Positions 50,358-58,636 of a stretch of DNA of 64,000 bases are shown here, in pieces. A program made the translations under genes and the position numbers. Source of the DNA: Bacteroidota bacterium. GTDB lineage: Bacteria; Bacteroidota; Bacteroidia; Flavobacteriales_D; Sanyastnellaceae. The stretch lies in the NCBI GenBank assembly GCA_002746975.1, contig NVXE01000002.1:1-64000 (forward strand). Direction: 5' to 3'. Each line of letters starts with the position of its first letter. Within the stretch, counting starts at the first letter, position 1. The notes under the pieces were generated by a model. The model had not been told where the DNA came from. It saw only the letters and a list, made by a program, of their open reading frames with translations, and ran no database searches.

Positions 50358-53178
50358 TGACGTTATTGAAGATCATATAGTCATACGTGGTGCTCGAGAG
50401 CATAACCTATGTGACATTGATTTAATACTGCCTAGGAATAAACTCGTCGTTTTTACTGGTGTTAGCGGGTCTGGCAAGTCTAGTCTTGCTTTTGACACGC
50501 TTTATGCTGAAGGGTCTAGAAGATATTTAGAAACTTTATCTGCATATGCACGTCAGTTTATAGGAGGTTTAAAGAGGCCAAACGTTGAGCGAATTACCGG
50601 TCTTAGCCCTGTAATTTCTATCGAACAAAAAACGGTAACTAAAAACCCTAGATCGACTGTCGGAACAGTAACAGAGGTTCATGATTTCCTTAGACTCTTA
50701 TACGCACGTGCTTCTGATGCATATTCCTTAGAGACTGGAGAGCCTATGGTAAGATACACCGATGAACAGATTTCTGATAGTATAGAATCTCGTTTTGGAA
50801 ATGCTAAACTGCTTCTTCTCGCTCCGTTAGTTCGGGGTAGGAAAGGGCATTATAGAGAACTTTTCGATCAGGTGCGTAAACAGGGCTATGTAAGAGCGAG
50901 AGTTGATGGTGAAATAGTTGAACTTGACTCGGGCTTTAAAGTGGATAGATACAAGGTGCATGATATCGAAGTAGTTGTAGATAGAGTTATCGTAGGAGGA
51001 GATAGCAAGAGACTATTGAAGTCGGTAAGAACGGCTCTCACACTCGGCAAAGGATCGATGTCCGTCCTTGAACACGGCAAAATAAACCCCCGACCAATTC
51101 ATTTCTCAAGAAATTTAATGTGTCCTACTACTGGCCTCGCATATCCTGACCCAGAACCAAATCTCTTTTCATTCAACTCACCTTACGGAGCCTGTCCTAC
51201 ATGTAACGGATTAGGTCAGGTAGCAGAAGTAAATCGCGACCTGGTGTTCCCCTACCCTAATCTAAGTGTACGAAAAGGAGGGATTGCTCCCCTTGGAGAA
51301 CTGAAAAGCAATAAAACCTCAAACATAATAGAGGCATTACTAGCCTCTCATGGGATAAAACCTACAACTGCAATAAAGGATTTAAGTGAAAATATTATCG
51401 GGCAGATATTATACGGAACAGATGAACTTATTAAAGTTCCAAGCAGGTTTGGTCCTAAAAATGAAGGAGTAAAATACGACGGAGTGGTTGCTATTGTAGA
51501 AAAAGCTGCATTGAGAGCTACCTCAGTGCCACTCAAAAGATGGGCGCAGCAGTTTATGCATAAAATACCCTGCACTAGTTGTTCAGGAACTAGGTTAAAA
51601 GCAATTAGCAGACAATTCCGCATTGGCGATAAAGATATTTCTCAACTAGGCGCAATGGATTTCGGCACTCTTCAAAAGTGGTTTAATGGGATAGAGAAGT
51701 CACTCTCAAAAAGACAACAAATAATTGCTAAGGAGCCACTGAAGGAAATTCGTGCAAGAATTGGTTTTATGATAGACGTAGGACTTGGCTACTTGAGTCT
51801 TGACCGACCTGCAAAGTCTCTTTCAGGAGGTGAAGGCCAAAGAATTAGACTTGCGACGCAAATTGGATCAAGTTTAACCGAAGTTTTATACATTTTGGAC
51901 GAGCCTTCGATAGGCCTACATTCGAGAGATAACCACAGGCTTATTTCGTCTCTTCAAGCACTTCGTGATGCTGGAAATTCTGTCATTGTAGTAGAACACG
52001 ACGAGGAAATGATGTTAGCTTCTGATTATTTAGTAGATATCGGGCCTGGTGCAGGGGTACACGGTGGTAGAATCGTAGCTCAAGGACCTCCATCTGAACA
52101 TTTGAGTTCAAATTCTCTCACAGCTGCGTATCTACGAGGAGATAAGAAGATTGAAGTGCCTAAAAAAAGACGCAAAGGAACAAGTAAAAAACTCATCATC
52201 CCTAATGCAACGGGTAATAACCTCAAGGGTGTGACACTGACTCTTCCTCTCGGAAAATTTATATGCGTTACTGGTGTTTCAGGTAGTGGAAAAAGCTCAC
52301 TTATTAATAGCACCCTCTACCCCGCTTTACAGAATTTCCTACATGAGCCCATTCGTACACCCCTTCCTCATGGTGAAATAAAGGGCTTAAAGTACCTTGA
52401 TAAGGTTATTGCAATAGACCAAACCCCTATAGGTCGAACCCCGCGCTCTAATCCCGCTACATACACCGGGATTATGGACCACATCCGAAAGCTCTTCACC
52501 TTACTACCCGAAGCTAGGATTAGAGGATATAAACCAGGAAGATTTTCGTTCAATGTTGTAGGAGGAAGATGTGAAGACTGTAAAGGGGCTGGAGTTAGAA
52601 CCGTTGAAATGAATTTCCTACCGAATGTTCATGTTCCATGCGACACCTGTTCTGGGCGTAGATTTAATCGTGAAACTCTTGAAGTTCGTTACAAAGGCAG
52701 GAGTATTTCAGACGTTCTGGACATGACCGTTGATGAAGCTGCCACCTTTTTCGATCCATATCCTAAGATAAAAAGAATTGTCACCACTCTAAAAGACGTA
52801 GGACTCGGATATATTTCTTTAGGGCAGCCTTCGACTACTCTTTCGGGCGGAGAAGCCCAACGTGTAAAGCTCGCTTCAGAACTAGCTAGAGTCGGCACAG
52901 GAAACACCCTTTATATTCTCGATGAGCCTACAACAGGACTTCATTTTTCAGACGTTCAAATGCTTCTAGACGTGCTGAACCGTCTAGTAGATAAAGGAAA
53001 TACCGTTCTCGTAATAGAACACCACATGGACGTTATAAAAGTCGCCGACCACGTTATCGATTTAGGTCCTGAAGGAGGCAATGGAGGGGGCGAAATAATT
53101 GCTTCAGGAACTCCCGAACAAATAGCAATTGTGAAAAAAAGTTACACAGGTCAGTTTCTCAAGGAGATTCTTGACTAA
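50344..53178 (+). CDS. uvrA: Excinuclease ABC subunit A (UvrA)
   Basis: Damage-recognition ATPase of nucleotide excision repair. 944 residues, full length. Two ABC modules: Walker [13 protein letters not shown] near residue 40 and [12 protein letters not shown] in the second half; signatures [14 protein letters not shown] and [14 protein letters not shown]; Walker [11 protein letters not shown] and [10 protein letters not shown]. The C-terminal zinc site is intact (CEDCKGAGV...CDTCSGRRF). The N-terminal zinc site keeps CPTCNGLG but reads CPTTG where the first CxxC pair is expected, so one ligand is missing. Confidence 0.98.
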   Translation: MAPDSDVIEDHIVIRGAREHNLCDIDLILPRNKLVVFTGVSGSGKSSLAFDTLYAEGSRRYLETLSAYARQFIGGLKRPNVERITGLSPVISIEQKTVTKNPRSTVGTVTEVHDFLRLLYARASDAYSLETGEPMVRYTDEQISDSIESRFGNAKLLLLAPLVRGRKGHYRELFDQVRKQGYVRARVDGEIVELDSGFKVDRYKVHDIEVVVDRVIVGGDSKRLLKSVRTALTLGKGSMSVLEHGKINPRPIHFSRNLMCPTTGLAYPDPEPNLFSFNSPYGACPTCNGLGQVAEVNRDLVFPYPNLSVRKGGIAPLGELKSNKTSNIIEALLASHGIKPTTAIKDLSENIIGQILYGTDELIKVPSRFGPKNEGVKYDGVVAIVEKAALRATSVPLKRWAQQFMHKIPCTSCSGTRLKAISRQFRIGDKDISQLGAMDFGTLQKWFNGIEKSLSKRQQIIAKEPLKEIRARIGFMIDVGLGYLSLDRPAKSLSGGEGQRIRLATQIGSSLTEVLYILDEPSIGLHSRDNHRLISSLQALRDAGNSVIVVEHDEEMMLASDYLVDIGPGAGVHGGRIVAQGPPSEHLSSNSLTAAYLRGDKKIEVPKKRRKGTSKKLIIPNATGNNLKGVTLTLPLGKFICVTGVSGSGKSSLINSTLYPALQNFLHEPIRTPLPHGEIKGLKYLDKVIAIDQTPIGRTPRSNPATYTGIMDHIRKLFTLLPEARIRGYKPGRFSFNVVGGRCEDCKGAGVRTVEMNFLPNVHVPCDTCSGRRFNRETLEVRYKGRSISDVLDMTVDEAATFFDPYPKIKRIVTTLKDVGLGYISLGQPSTTLSGGEAQRVKLASELARVGTGNTLYILDEPTTGLHFSDVQMLLDVLNRLVDKGNTVLVIEHHMDVIKVADHVIDLGPEGGNGGGEIIASGTPEQIAIVKKSYTGQFLKEILD

Positions 53179-53187
53179 GTTTGACGA

Positions 53188-53877
53188 ATGTCTAAACCAT
53201 TAAAACATCGTACTTGGGCCGAAATCATGTCGAAAGACAGTTGGTCCATTTTCAAAATCATGAGTGAATTTGTTGAGGGCTATGAAGCACTACAACGAAT
53301 CGGACCATGTGTCTCAATATATGGCTCTGCTAGAACAGGACCAGATACTCAAGTTTATAAAGATGCTCAAAGAGTAGCCAGCTTACTCGCAGAAGCTGGA
53401 TATGGGGTAATCACTGGAGGAGGACCAGGAGTTATGGAGGCCGGAAATCGAGGGGCTTTCGAAGCGGGAGGACCGTCAGTAGGTCTAAATATACAGCTGC
53501 CTTTCGAGCAGCACGATAATCCATACATCGATAGAGATAAAAGCATAGATTTCGATTATTTCTTCGTTAGGAAAGTTATGTTTGTGAAGTACAGCCAAGC
53601 GTTTGTAGTAATGCCTGGGGGGTTTGGTACTCTTGATGAACTTTTCGAAGCTCTCACCTTACTCCAAACAGGAAAACTAAATCACCGTCCTATTATTCTG
53701 TATGGGTCACATTTCTGGGGAGGACTAATTGAATGGTTTCGAGAGATTATGTTGAAGGAATATAAAACTATTTCCGAAAAAGACCCTGATTTACTTTATG
53801 TAGTAGATAGTCCAGAAGAAGCCGTGAAAGTAATTACTCAATACCATTCAAAATCAGATTTGAAACCAAATTTCTAA
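53188..53877 (+). CDS. LOG-family (TIGR00730) Rossmann-fold protein
   Basis: 229 residues. Contains the lysine-decarboxylase-like/LOG motifs GGGPGVMEAGNRGAFEAGG and PGGFGTLDELFE. Members are cytokinin-riboside-5'-monophosphate phosphoribohydrolases or related nucleotide hydrolases. The length and FEQHDNPYID/FDYFFVRK segments fit the group widespread in bacteria. Nine bp after uvrA, same strand. Confidence 0.92.
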   Translation: MSKPLKHRTWAEIMSKDSWSIFKIMSEFVEGYEALQRIGPCVSIYGSARTGPDTQVYKDAQRVASLLAEAGYGVITGGGPGVMEAGNRGAFEAGGPSVGLNIQLPFEQHDNPYIDRDKSIDFDYFFVRKVMFVKYSQAFVVMPGGFGTLDELFEALTLLQTGKLNHRPIILYGSHFWGGLIEWFREIMLKEYKTISEKDPDLLYVVDSPEEAVKVITQYHSKSDLKPNF

Positions 53878-53936
53878 ACTAGAGTGACAATCTGACTGAA
53901 AAACCTAATTTAGACAGGTGATTTTGCTTCATGCTG

Positions 53937-53959
53937 TGCCATGGTGGCAGTTTATTTTT
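53937..53959 (+). terminator. Possible weak terminator after the LOG gene
   Basis: tgcca-tgg-tggca forms a 5-bp stem with 3-nt loop, followed by gtttatttttt. The stem is short, so this is a marginal candidate. It lies in the 143-bp gap before htpG. Confidence 0.25.
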
Positions 53960-54020
53960 TGTGCATAGTGATGGCATAGGACTTGCAGAGTAGTAGATAT
54001 AAAACAGAAAAAATAATACA

Positions 54021-55946
54021 ATGGCTACTACTGAAAAAACTAAAAAAGGAAGTATTAATGTAACTACGGAAAATATTTTCCCTATCATTAAAAAATTTCT
54101 TTACAGCGATCACGAGATTTTCTTAAGAGAACTTGTCTCTAATGCTGTTGATGCTACTCAGAAGCGTAAAACCATCGCTAAAGCTGGTGATATTGTTGAC
54201 TTTAAAGATGACAATCCCCAGGTGATTGTTAAACTTGATAAAGATGCGAAAACTATAACTATTTCAGATCAAGGTATAGGAATGACTGCTGATGAAATAG
54301 ATAAGTATATAAACCAAATCGCATTTTCAGGAGCTACTGAATTTTTAGACAAATACAAGGATGATGACGCTAAGCAGGCGATAATAGGCCACTTCGGTTT
54401 GGGTTTCTACTCTTCATTTATGGTTTCTGAACACGTAGATATTATATCATTAAGTGCAACCAAAGGCGCGAAAGCTGTTAAATGGAGTTGCGATGGGTCT
54501 CCTGACTATACTATTGAATCCGCAAAAAAGAAAGAAGTAGGTACTGATATCGTTCTACATATCGCAGAGGATTCATTAGAATTTCTTGAAGACGATAAGA
54601 TAGGCGGAATCTTAAACAAATACTGCAAGTTTATGCCTGTAGACATTGTGTTCGGTAAACGATCTATTCAAGAAGAAGATACATCGGGAGAAAAAGACGA
54701 GGAAGGAAATATTAAGCAAATAAGCAAAGAAATTGATAATGTTATCAATAACACTTCTCCAGCTTGGATGAAGAAACCTGCAGATTTGAATGAGGAAGAG
54801 TACACAAAATTCTATCGTGAACTCTACCCAATGAATATGGAAGATCCGTTGTTTAACATTCACTTAAACGTGGACTTTCCATTTAATTTAACCGGTATTT
54901 TGTACTTCCCTCCTTTGAAAAAACAGATGGACTTACAAAAGAATAAAATACATCTTTATTCAAATCAGGTCTTCATTACAGATAACGTAGATAACATAGT
55001 TCCTGATTTCTTGACTATGCTTCATGGAGTAATTGACTCACCAGACATTCCATTAAACGTTAGCCGTTCGTACTTACAGGAGGACGCAAATGTCAAGAAA
55101 ATATCTGGTTACATTTCGAAGAAAGTTGCGGATAAGCTTGCTAGTATGTTCAAGAAAGACAGGCCTGCTTTTGAGAGCCAATGGGACGATTTGAGAATAT
55201 TTGTTGAATACGGAATACTCACAGACGAAAAGTTCGCAGAACGTTCAAAAAAATTCTATTTATATAAGGATACTGAGGGTAAATGCATGACTCATGAGGA
55301 ATTAATTGAAGCGGTTGGGGAAACTCAAAAAGATAAAAGCGGTAAAATCGTATTCCCATACACATCTGACGCATCTGCTCAACACATGTTTGTAAAGGAC
55401 GCTACCGACAGAGGGTATAAGGTGCTTACTATGGAAGGTCCTTTAGCGGCTCACGTAGTTGGCTCTTTAGAACAAACACATACTGACATACAATTCAAGC
55501 GTGTTGATTCTGACATCATCGAAAAACTTATTGAAAAAGAAGACGATGATTCAACTAGCGCACTTGACGAATCCGCACAGAAAGAATTAACACCTATAGT
55601 ACAAGGGGCATTCCCGGAAAAAGGGTACGATATAAAGTTTGCTGCTATGTCACCTACCTCTGCTCCTTTCGTAATTACTCGTAGTGAGTGGATGCGTAGA
55701 ATGAAAGAACAGCAAGCTGTTGGTGGAGGAGGATTCCAAATGTTTGGTGATATGCCTGAGAAGTTTGATGTAACTGTTAATTCAAACCACCCTCTTGCAA
55801 CTCAACTTTTAAATGAAAAGGATGAGGAAAAACGATCTGCTACAGTTAAAGAGGCCGCTGATTTAGCTAGACTATCTCAAGGGATTCTTGAGGGAAAAGA
55901 ACTTGCAGAATTTATTTCTAGAGGTTTTAAGAACTTACAGTCATGA
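54021..55946 (+). CDS. htpG: Molecular chaperone HtpG (Hsp90)
   Basis: ATP-dependent homodimeric chaperone, 641 residues. The GHKL ATPase domain shows FLRELVSNAVDA, ISDQGIGMTADEI and GHFGLGFYSSFMVS. The middle domain has a catalytic-Arg region with NVSRSYLQED. The C-terminal dimerisation domain ends in LAEFISRGFKNLQS, without the eukaryotic MEEVD. No clear TAnnTTTG box or CIRCE element was seen upstream. Its stop overlaps the LemA start by 4 nt (ATGA), and four more closely spaced genes follow. Confidence 0.97.
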   Translation: MATTEKTKKGSINVTTENIFPIIKKFLYSDHEIFLRELVSNAVDATQKRKTIAKAGDIVDFKDDNPQVIVKLDKDAKTITISDQGIGMTADEIDKYINQIAFSGATEFLDKYKDDDAKQAIIGHFGLGFYSSFMVSEHVDIISLSATKGAKAVKWSCDGSPDYTIESAKKKEVGTDIVLHIAEDSLEFLEDDKIGGILNKYCKFMPVDIVFGKRSIQEEDTSGEKDEEGNIKQISKEIDNVINNTSPAWMKKPADLNEEEYTKFYRELYPMNMEDPLFNIHLNVDFPFNLTGILYFPPLKKQMDLQKNKIHLYSNQVFITDNVDNIVPDFLTMLHGVIDSPDIPLNVSRSYLQEDANVKKISGYISKKVADKLASMFKKDRPAFESQWDDLRIFVEYGILTDEKFAERSKKFYLYKDTEGKCMTHEELIEAVGETQKDKSGKIVFPYTSDASAQHMFVKDATDRGYKVLTMEGPLAAHVVGSLEQTHTDIQFKRVDSDIIEKLIEKEDDDSTSALDESAQKELTPIVQGAFPEKGYDIKFAAMSPTSAPFVITRSEWMRRMKEQQAVGGGGFQMFGDMPEKFDVTVNSNHPLATQLLNEKDEEKRSATVKEAADLARLSQGILEGKELAEFISRGFKNLQS

Positions 55947-56530
55947 ATACTTCAATGTTAAAGTGGCTAATTCCACTAGCTGTTATTTTACTTATAGGCA
56001 TGAATGCCAAAAGTAATTATAATGGTGCCGTCGATTCTGAAGAGCTTGTTTCAGAACAATGGGCTAATGTGGAGGCACAATATCAACGTCGATTTGATCT
56101 GATTCCAAACCTTGTCTCTACAGTAAAAGGGTATGCTGATATCGAGAAGGAGACCTTAATTGCAGTAACGGAAGCTCGTGCTTCGGCATTAGGAGCTATG
56201 AAGCGAGCTGGAGAGACTGGCGACCTTAGAGAGTTCGAACAATCTAATGTCGTACTAGGTGGTGCTATGCGAGGTCTACTGGGTTATACTGAACGATATC
56301 CAGACCTAAAGTCAAGTCAAGGATTTCGAGATTTACAAGTACAACTTGAAGGCACCGAAAATAGAATTACGAAAGCTAGAACCGATTTCAACGAAGTTGT
56401 CAAGGGATATAATAAGAAAATCCGACAATTCCCGGGAAAGATATGGGCTAGTCTTTTCGGATTTGAATCTAAAGAATACTTCGAGTCAACTACCGAAGCA
56501 GCCACTGCACCTACAGTGAGTTTTAAATAA
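55943..56530 (+). CDS. lemA: LemA-family membrane protein
   Basis: 195 residues: N-terminal membrane anchor (about 5-20; LKWLIPLAVILLIGMNAK), then the helical LemA domain with QWANVEAQYQRRFDLIPNLV, STVKGYADIEKETLIAVTEA and a FNEVVKGYNKKIRQFPG segment. The short N-terminal tail is cytoplasmic or extracytoplasmic depending on topology. LemA proteins commonly accompany TPM-domain proteins, as here. The stop is TAA, and the frame continues in register into the next gene after four sense codons. Confidence 0.95.
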   Translation: MNTSMLKWLIPLAVILLIGMNAKSNYNGAVDSEELVSEQWANVEAQYQRRFDLIPNLVSTVKGYADIEKETLIAVTEARASALGAMKRAGETGDLREFEQSNVVLGGAMRGLLGYTERYPDLKSSQGFRDLQVQLEGTENRITKARTDFNEVVKGYNKKIRQFPGKIWASLFGFESKEYFESTTEAATAPTVSFK

Positions 56531-56542
56531 AGCTGTTGTAAT

Positions 56543-56968
56543 TTGAAAAGTAATATCGATAGACTTAAAGTAGAAGACACTATTTCAAAGGCTGAAAAAA
56601 TAACTTCCGGTGAAATACGTGTGCACATAGATAGAAAGTGCAAAGGGGATGTAATGGATAGAGCCGCTTCTGTCTTTTCAACTTTAAATATGCATAAAAC
56701 TGAAGCTAGGAATGGTGTATTAATATACCTTTCTACAGAAAACAGAAAGTTTGCAATAATTGGGGATGGAGGCATTAATGAAAAAGTTCCTGATGGATTT
56801 TGGCAATCTACATACGATTCTGCACTACCATATTTAAAAAAGGGTGAATGGACTGAAGCTCTTTGCAGAGCTGTTGATAAATGTGGTGAAGTTTTGCGAG
56901 ATTATTTCCCATACGAGGAAGGCGATGTCAATGAACTTGATGATGGAATCTCATGGGGCGATGAATAA
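56543..56968 (+). CDS. TPM-domain protein without signal peptide or membrane helix, TTG start
   Basis: 141 residues with the TPM fold (TLP18.3/Psb32/MOLO-1): EKITSGEIRVHIDRKCKG, NGVLIYLSTENRKFAIIGD, GGINEKVPDGFW, then LCRAVDKCGEVLRDYFP. The acidic C-terminus ends GISWGDE. No ATG is available at the domain start; TTG at 56543 is the best initiator, and an internal ATG at 56654 would remove much of the first half. It is in the same frame as LemA, separated by its TAA and four codons. It overlaps the next gene by 8 nt. Confidence 0.85.
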   Translation: MKSNIDRLKVEDTISKAEKITSGEIRVHIDRKCKGDVMDRAASVFSTLNMHKTEARNGVLIYLSTENRKFAIIGDGGINEKVPDGFWQSTYDSALPYLKKGEWTEALCRAVDKCGEVLRDYFPYEEGDVNELDDGISWGDE

Positions 56969-57815
56969 ATTGAAAGTGATTTTGGTGACATTTTTAATGT
57001 CAATAGCCTTTTTTAGTTTAAATACTTTAGGCCAAACCTTAGGAGATGATTGCCTACCCCCTGCTATAGAAAACAAACTAGTTTATGATTTAGGCGACAT
57101 CCTATCTGATAAAGAAGAAATAGAAATTCAAAATGTACTATTAAGTTTTAAATCTTCTACAAGTAACACAATTGTTGTCGTTACGCACTTAGATTTTTGT
57201 GGATACGAACCATCAGTGTTTGCTATTGAAGCTGGCGATAAATGGGGAGTAGGTAGAGGTGATTTAGATAATGGAATTGTTATTGCATTAAAGCCACGAA
57301 ATGGGTCCGAGTCTGGAAAGATATTTATTGCTATTGGTGAGGGGTTAGAGGGTGCGATTCCGGATATTTTAACTGGTCGAATCGTGGATAAAATGACTCC
57401 TTCATTTAAGGAAGGAATGTGGTTTAATGGTTTGGCATTAGGAATTAATGACCTAATGAGTCTTGCAAGCGGAGAAATTTCAGAATCTGACTATTTAGCA
57501 AAATCTGAAAGTCAAAAAACTGATGGTCTAGCCGGGATGATTATCCTACTATTCTTTTTCCTTTTTGTTCCCATTTTGTCAGTAGGGTTGAATGTAAGGA
57601 GGGTGATGAATAGAAATAATCTAGCATTCGGTCTAGCTCTTGCAATGGTTTTTTCTGAAATGCAAAGGAGTCGTAATTCATACAATCAATTCACTCATGG
57701 AACTGGTCACTATCGTAGAGGAGGTGGGTTTGGAGGCGGTGGGTTTGGAGGTGGTGGATTTGGAGGATTCGGTGGTGGCGGGTTTGGTGGTGGTGGAGCT
57801 GGAGGAAGTTTTTAG
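56961..57815 (+). CDS. TPM-domain membrane protein with Gly-rich tail
   Basis: Start at ATG 56961 (MNKLKVILVTFLMSIAFFSL), overlapping the previous stop; the frame extends to 56844 inside that gene. About 284 residues. A signal peptide (ending NTLGQ) is followed by a TPM domain (YDLGDILSDKEEIEIQNVLL, NTIVVVTHLDFCGYEPSVFA, GIVIALKPRNG, GRIVDKMTPSFKEG). Then one membrane helix (about 190-210; MIILLFFFLFVPILSVGL) and a C-terminal GGGFGGGGFGG-type tail with a final GGSF. This is the YgcG-like layout. Partner of LemA by family association. Confidence 0.9.
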   Translation: MNKLKVILVTFLMSIAFFSLNTLGQTLGDDCLPPAIENKLVYDLGDILSDKEEIEIQNVLLSFKSSTSNTIVVVTHLDFCGYEPSVFAIEAGDKWGVGRGDLDNGIVIALKPRNGSESGKIFIAIGEGLEGAIPDILTGRIVDKMTPSFKEGMWFNGLALGINDLMSLASGEISESDYLAKSESQKTDGLAGMIILLFFFLFVPILSVGLNVRRVMNRNNLAFGLALAMVFSEMQRSRNSYNQFTHGTGHYRRGGGFGGGGFGGGGFGGFGGGGFGGGGAGGSF

Positions 57816-57838
57816 TCTCATTTTTAAACGATAATAAT

Positions 57839-58585
57839 ATGGCAGGATTTGGAAAATGGGTGGGTGGTGCACTTGGATGGGCTTTAGGGGGGCCTATAGG
57901 AGGAATTTTAGGTTATCAGGTTGGAAAACTATTCAGTTCTGGAGGCCAAACAAGTAATCCTTTTACACAGGGTCGCTCTCAAGGATTCCAAAATCGCACA
58001 ACTAATCCTGGTGACTTTGCAATGTCATTAGTAGTGCTTAGCGCTGCTGTAATGCAAGCTGATGGTAAGGTCCTTAAATCAGAACTCGATTTTGTAAAGA
58101 AATTCCTGAAACTGAATTTCGGAAGCACTCAAGCTGATCAATTACTCCTGTTGTTAAGAGAGGCGCTTAAACAACAAGTTGACATTAGAGGTGTTTCATC
58201 ACAGATTCGTTTTAACATGGATCACCCTAAAAGATTACTACTTCTTCAGTATCTATATGGGATATCGAAAGCTGATGGACATGTAGACAAGTCCGAGATA
58301 GATCTCATTAGAACTATCGCCCGTCACTTAGGTATTAGCGTAAAAGACATAGAAAGTATTGAAGAGCCTTTCCATTCTGGATCTCTAAACCCATTCAAAG
58401 TACTTGAAATAAATGAAGCATCGACTGATGCCGAGGTAAAGAAGGCATATCGCCGCCTAGCTATAAAATTCCATCCTGATAAAATTGGTGATCTAGGGGA
58501 AGGACCGCGAAAAAAAGCAAAAGAACGTTTCTTACAAGTTCAAGCAGCATATGAGCAAATAAAGAAGTCTAGAGGTTTTAAGTGA
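57839..58585 (+). CDS. TerB-like and DnaJ-domain protein (DjlA-like)
   Basis: 248 residues. A Gly-rich hydrophobic N-terminus (VGGALGWALGGPIGGILGYQ) may touch the membrane. Residues about 57-165 form a TerB-like helical domain (LVVLSAAVMQADGKVLKSEL, LQYLYGISKADGHVDKSEID). A C-terminal J domain (about 183-248) carries HPD in AIKFHPDKIGD. J domains stimulate Hsp70 (DnaK). This is the last gene of the htpG-LemA-TPM-TPM run, with 23 bp to the previous gene, so a chaperone or quality-control role is suggested by context. Confidence 0.92.
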   Translation: MAGFGKWVGGALGWALGGPIGGILGYQVGKLFSSGGQTSNPFTQGRSQGFQNRTTNPGDFAMSLVVLSAAVMQADGKVLKSELDFVKKFLKLNFGSTQADQLLLLLREALKQQVDIRGVSSQIRFNMDHPKRLLLLQYLYGISKADGHVDKSEIDLIRTIARHLGISVKDIESIEEPFHSGSLNPFKVLEINEASTDAEVKKAYRRLAIKFHPDKIGDLGEGPRKKAKERFLQVQAAYEQIKKSRGFK

Positions 58586-58619
58586 AATAAGTATAAAGTA
58601 AGACTATATTCGTACCTCA

Positions 58620-58627
58620 TACTTTTG
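58620..58627 (+). promoter_or_regulatory. TACTTTTG -7 box of the metalloprotease gene
   Basis: Perfect TAnnTTTG match ending nine bases before ATG 58637. A TTG that could extend the frame (58625) lies inside this box, which argues for the ATG start. Confidence 0.45.
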
Positions 58628-58636
58628 AAACCTATT

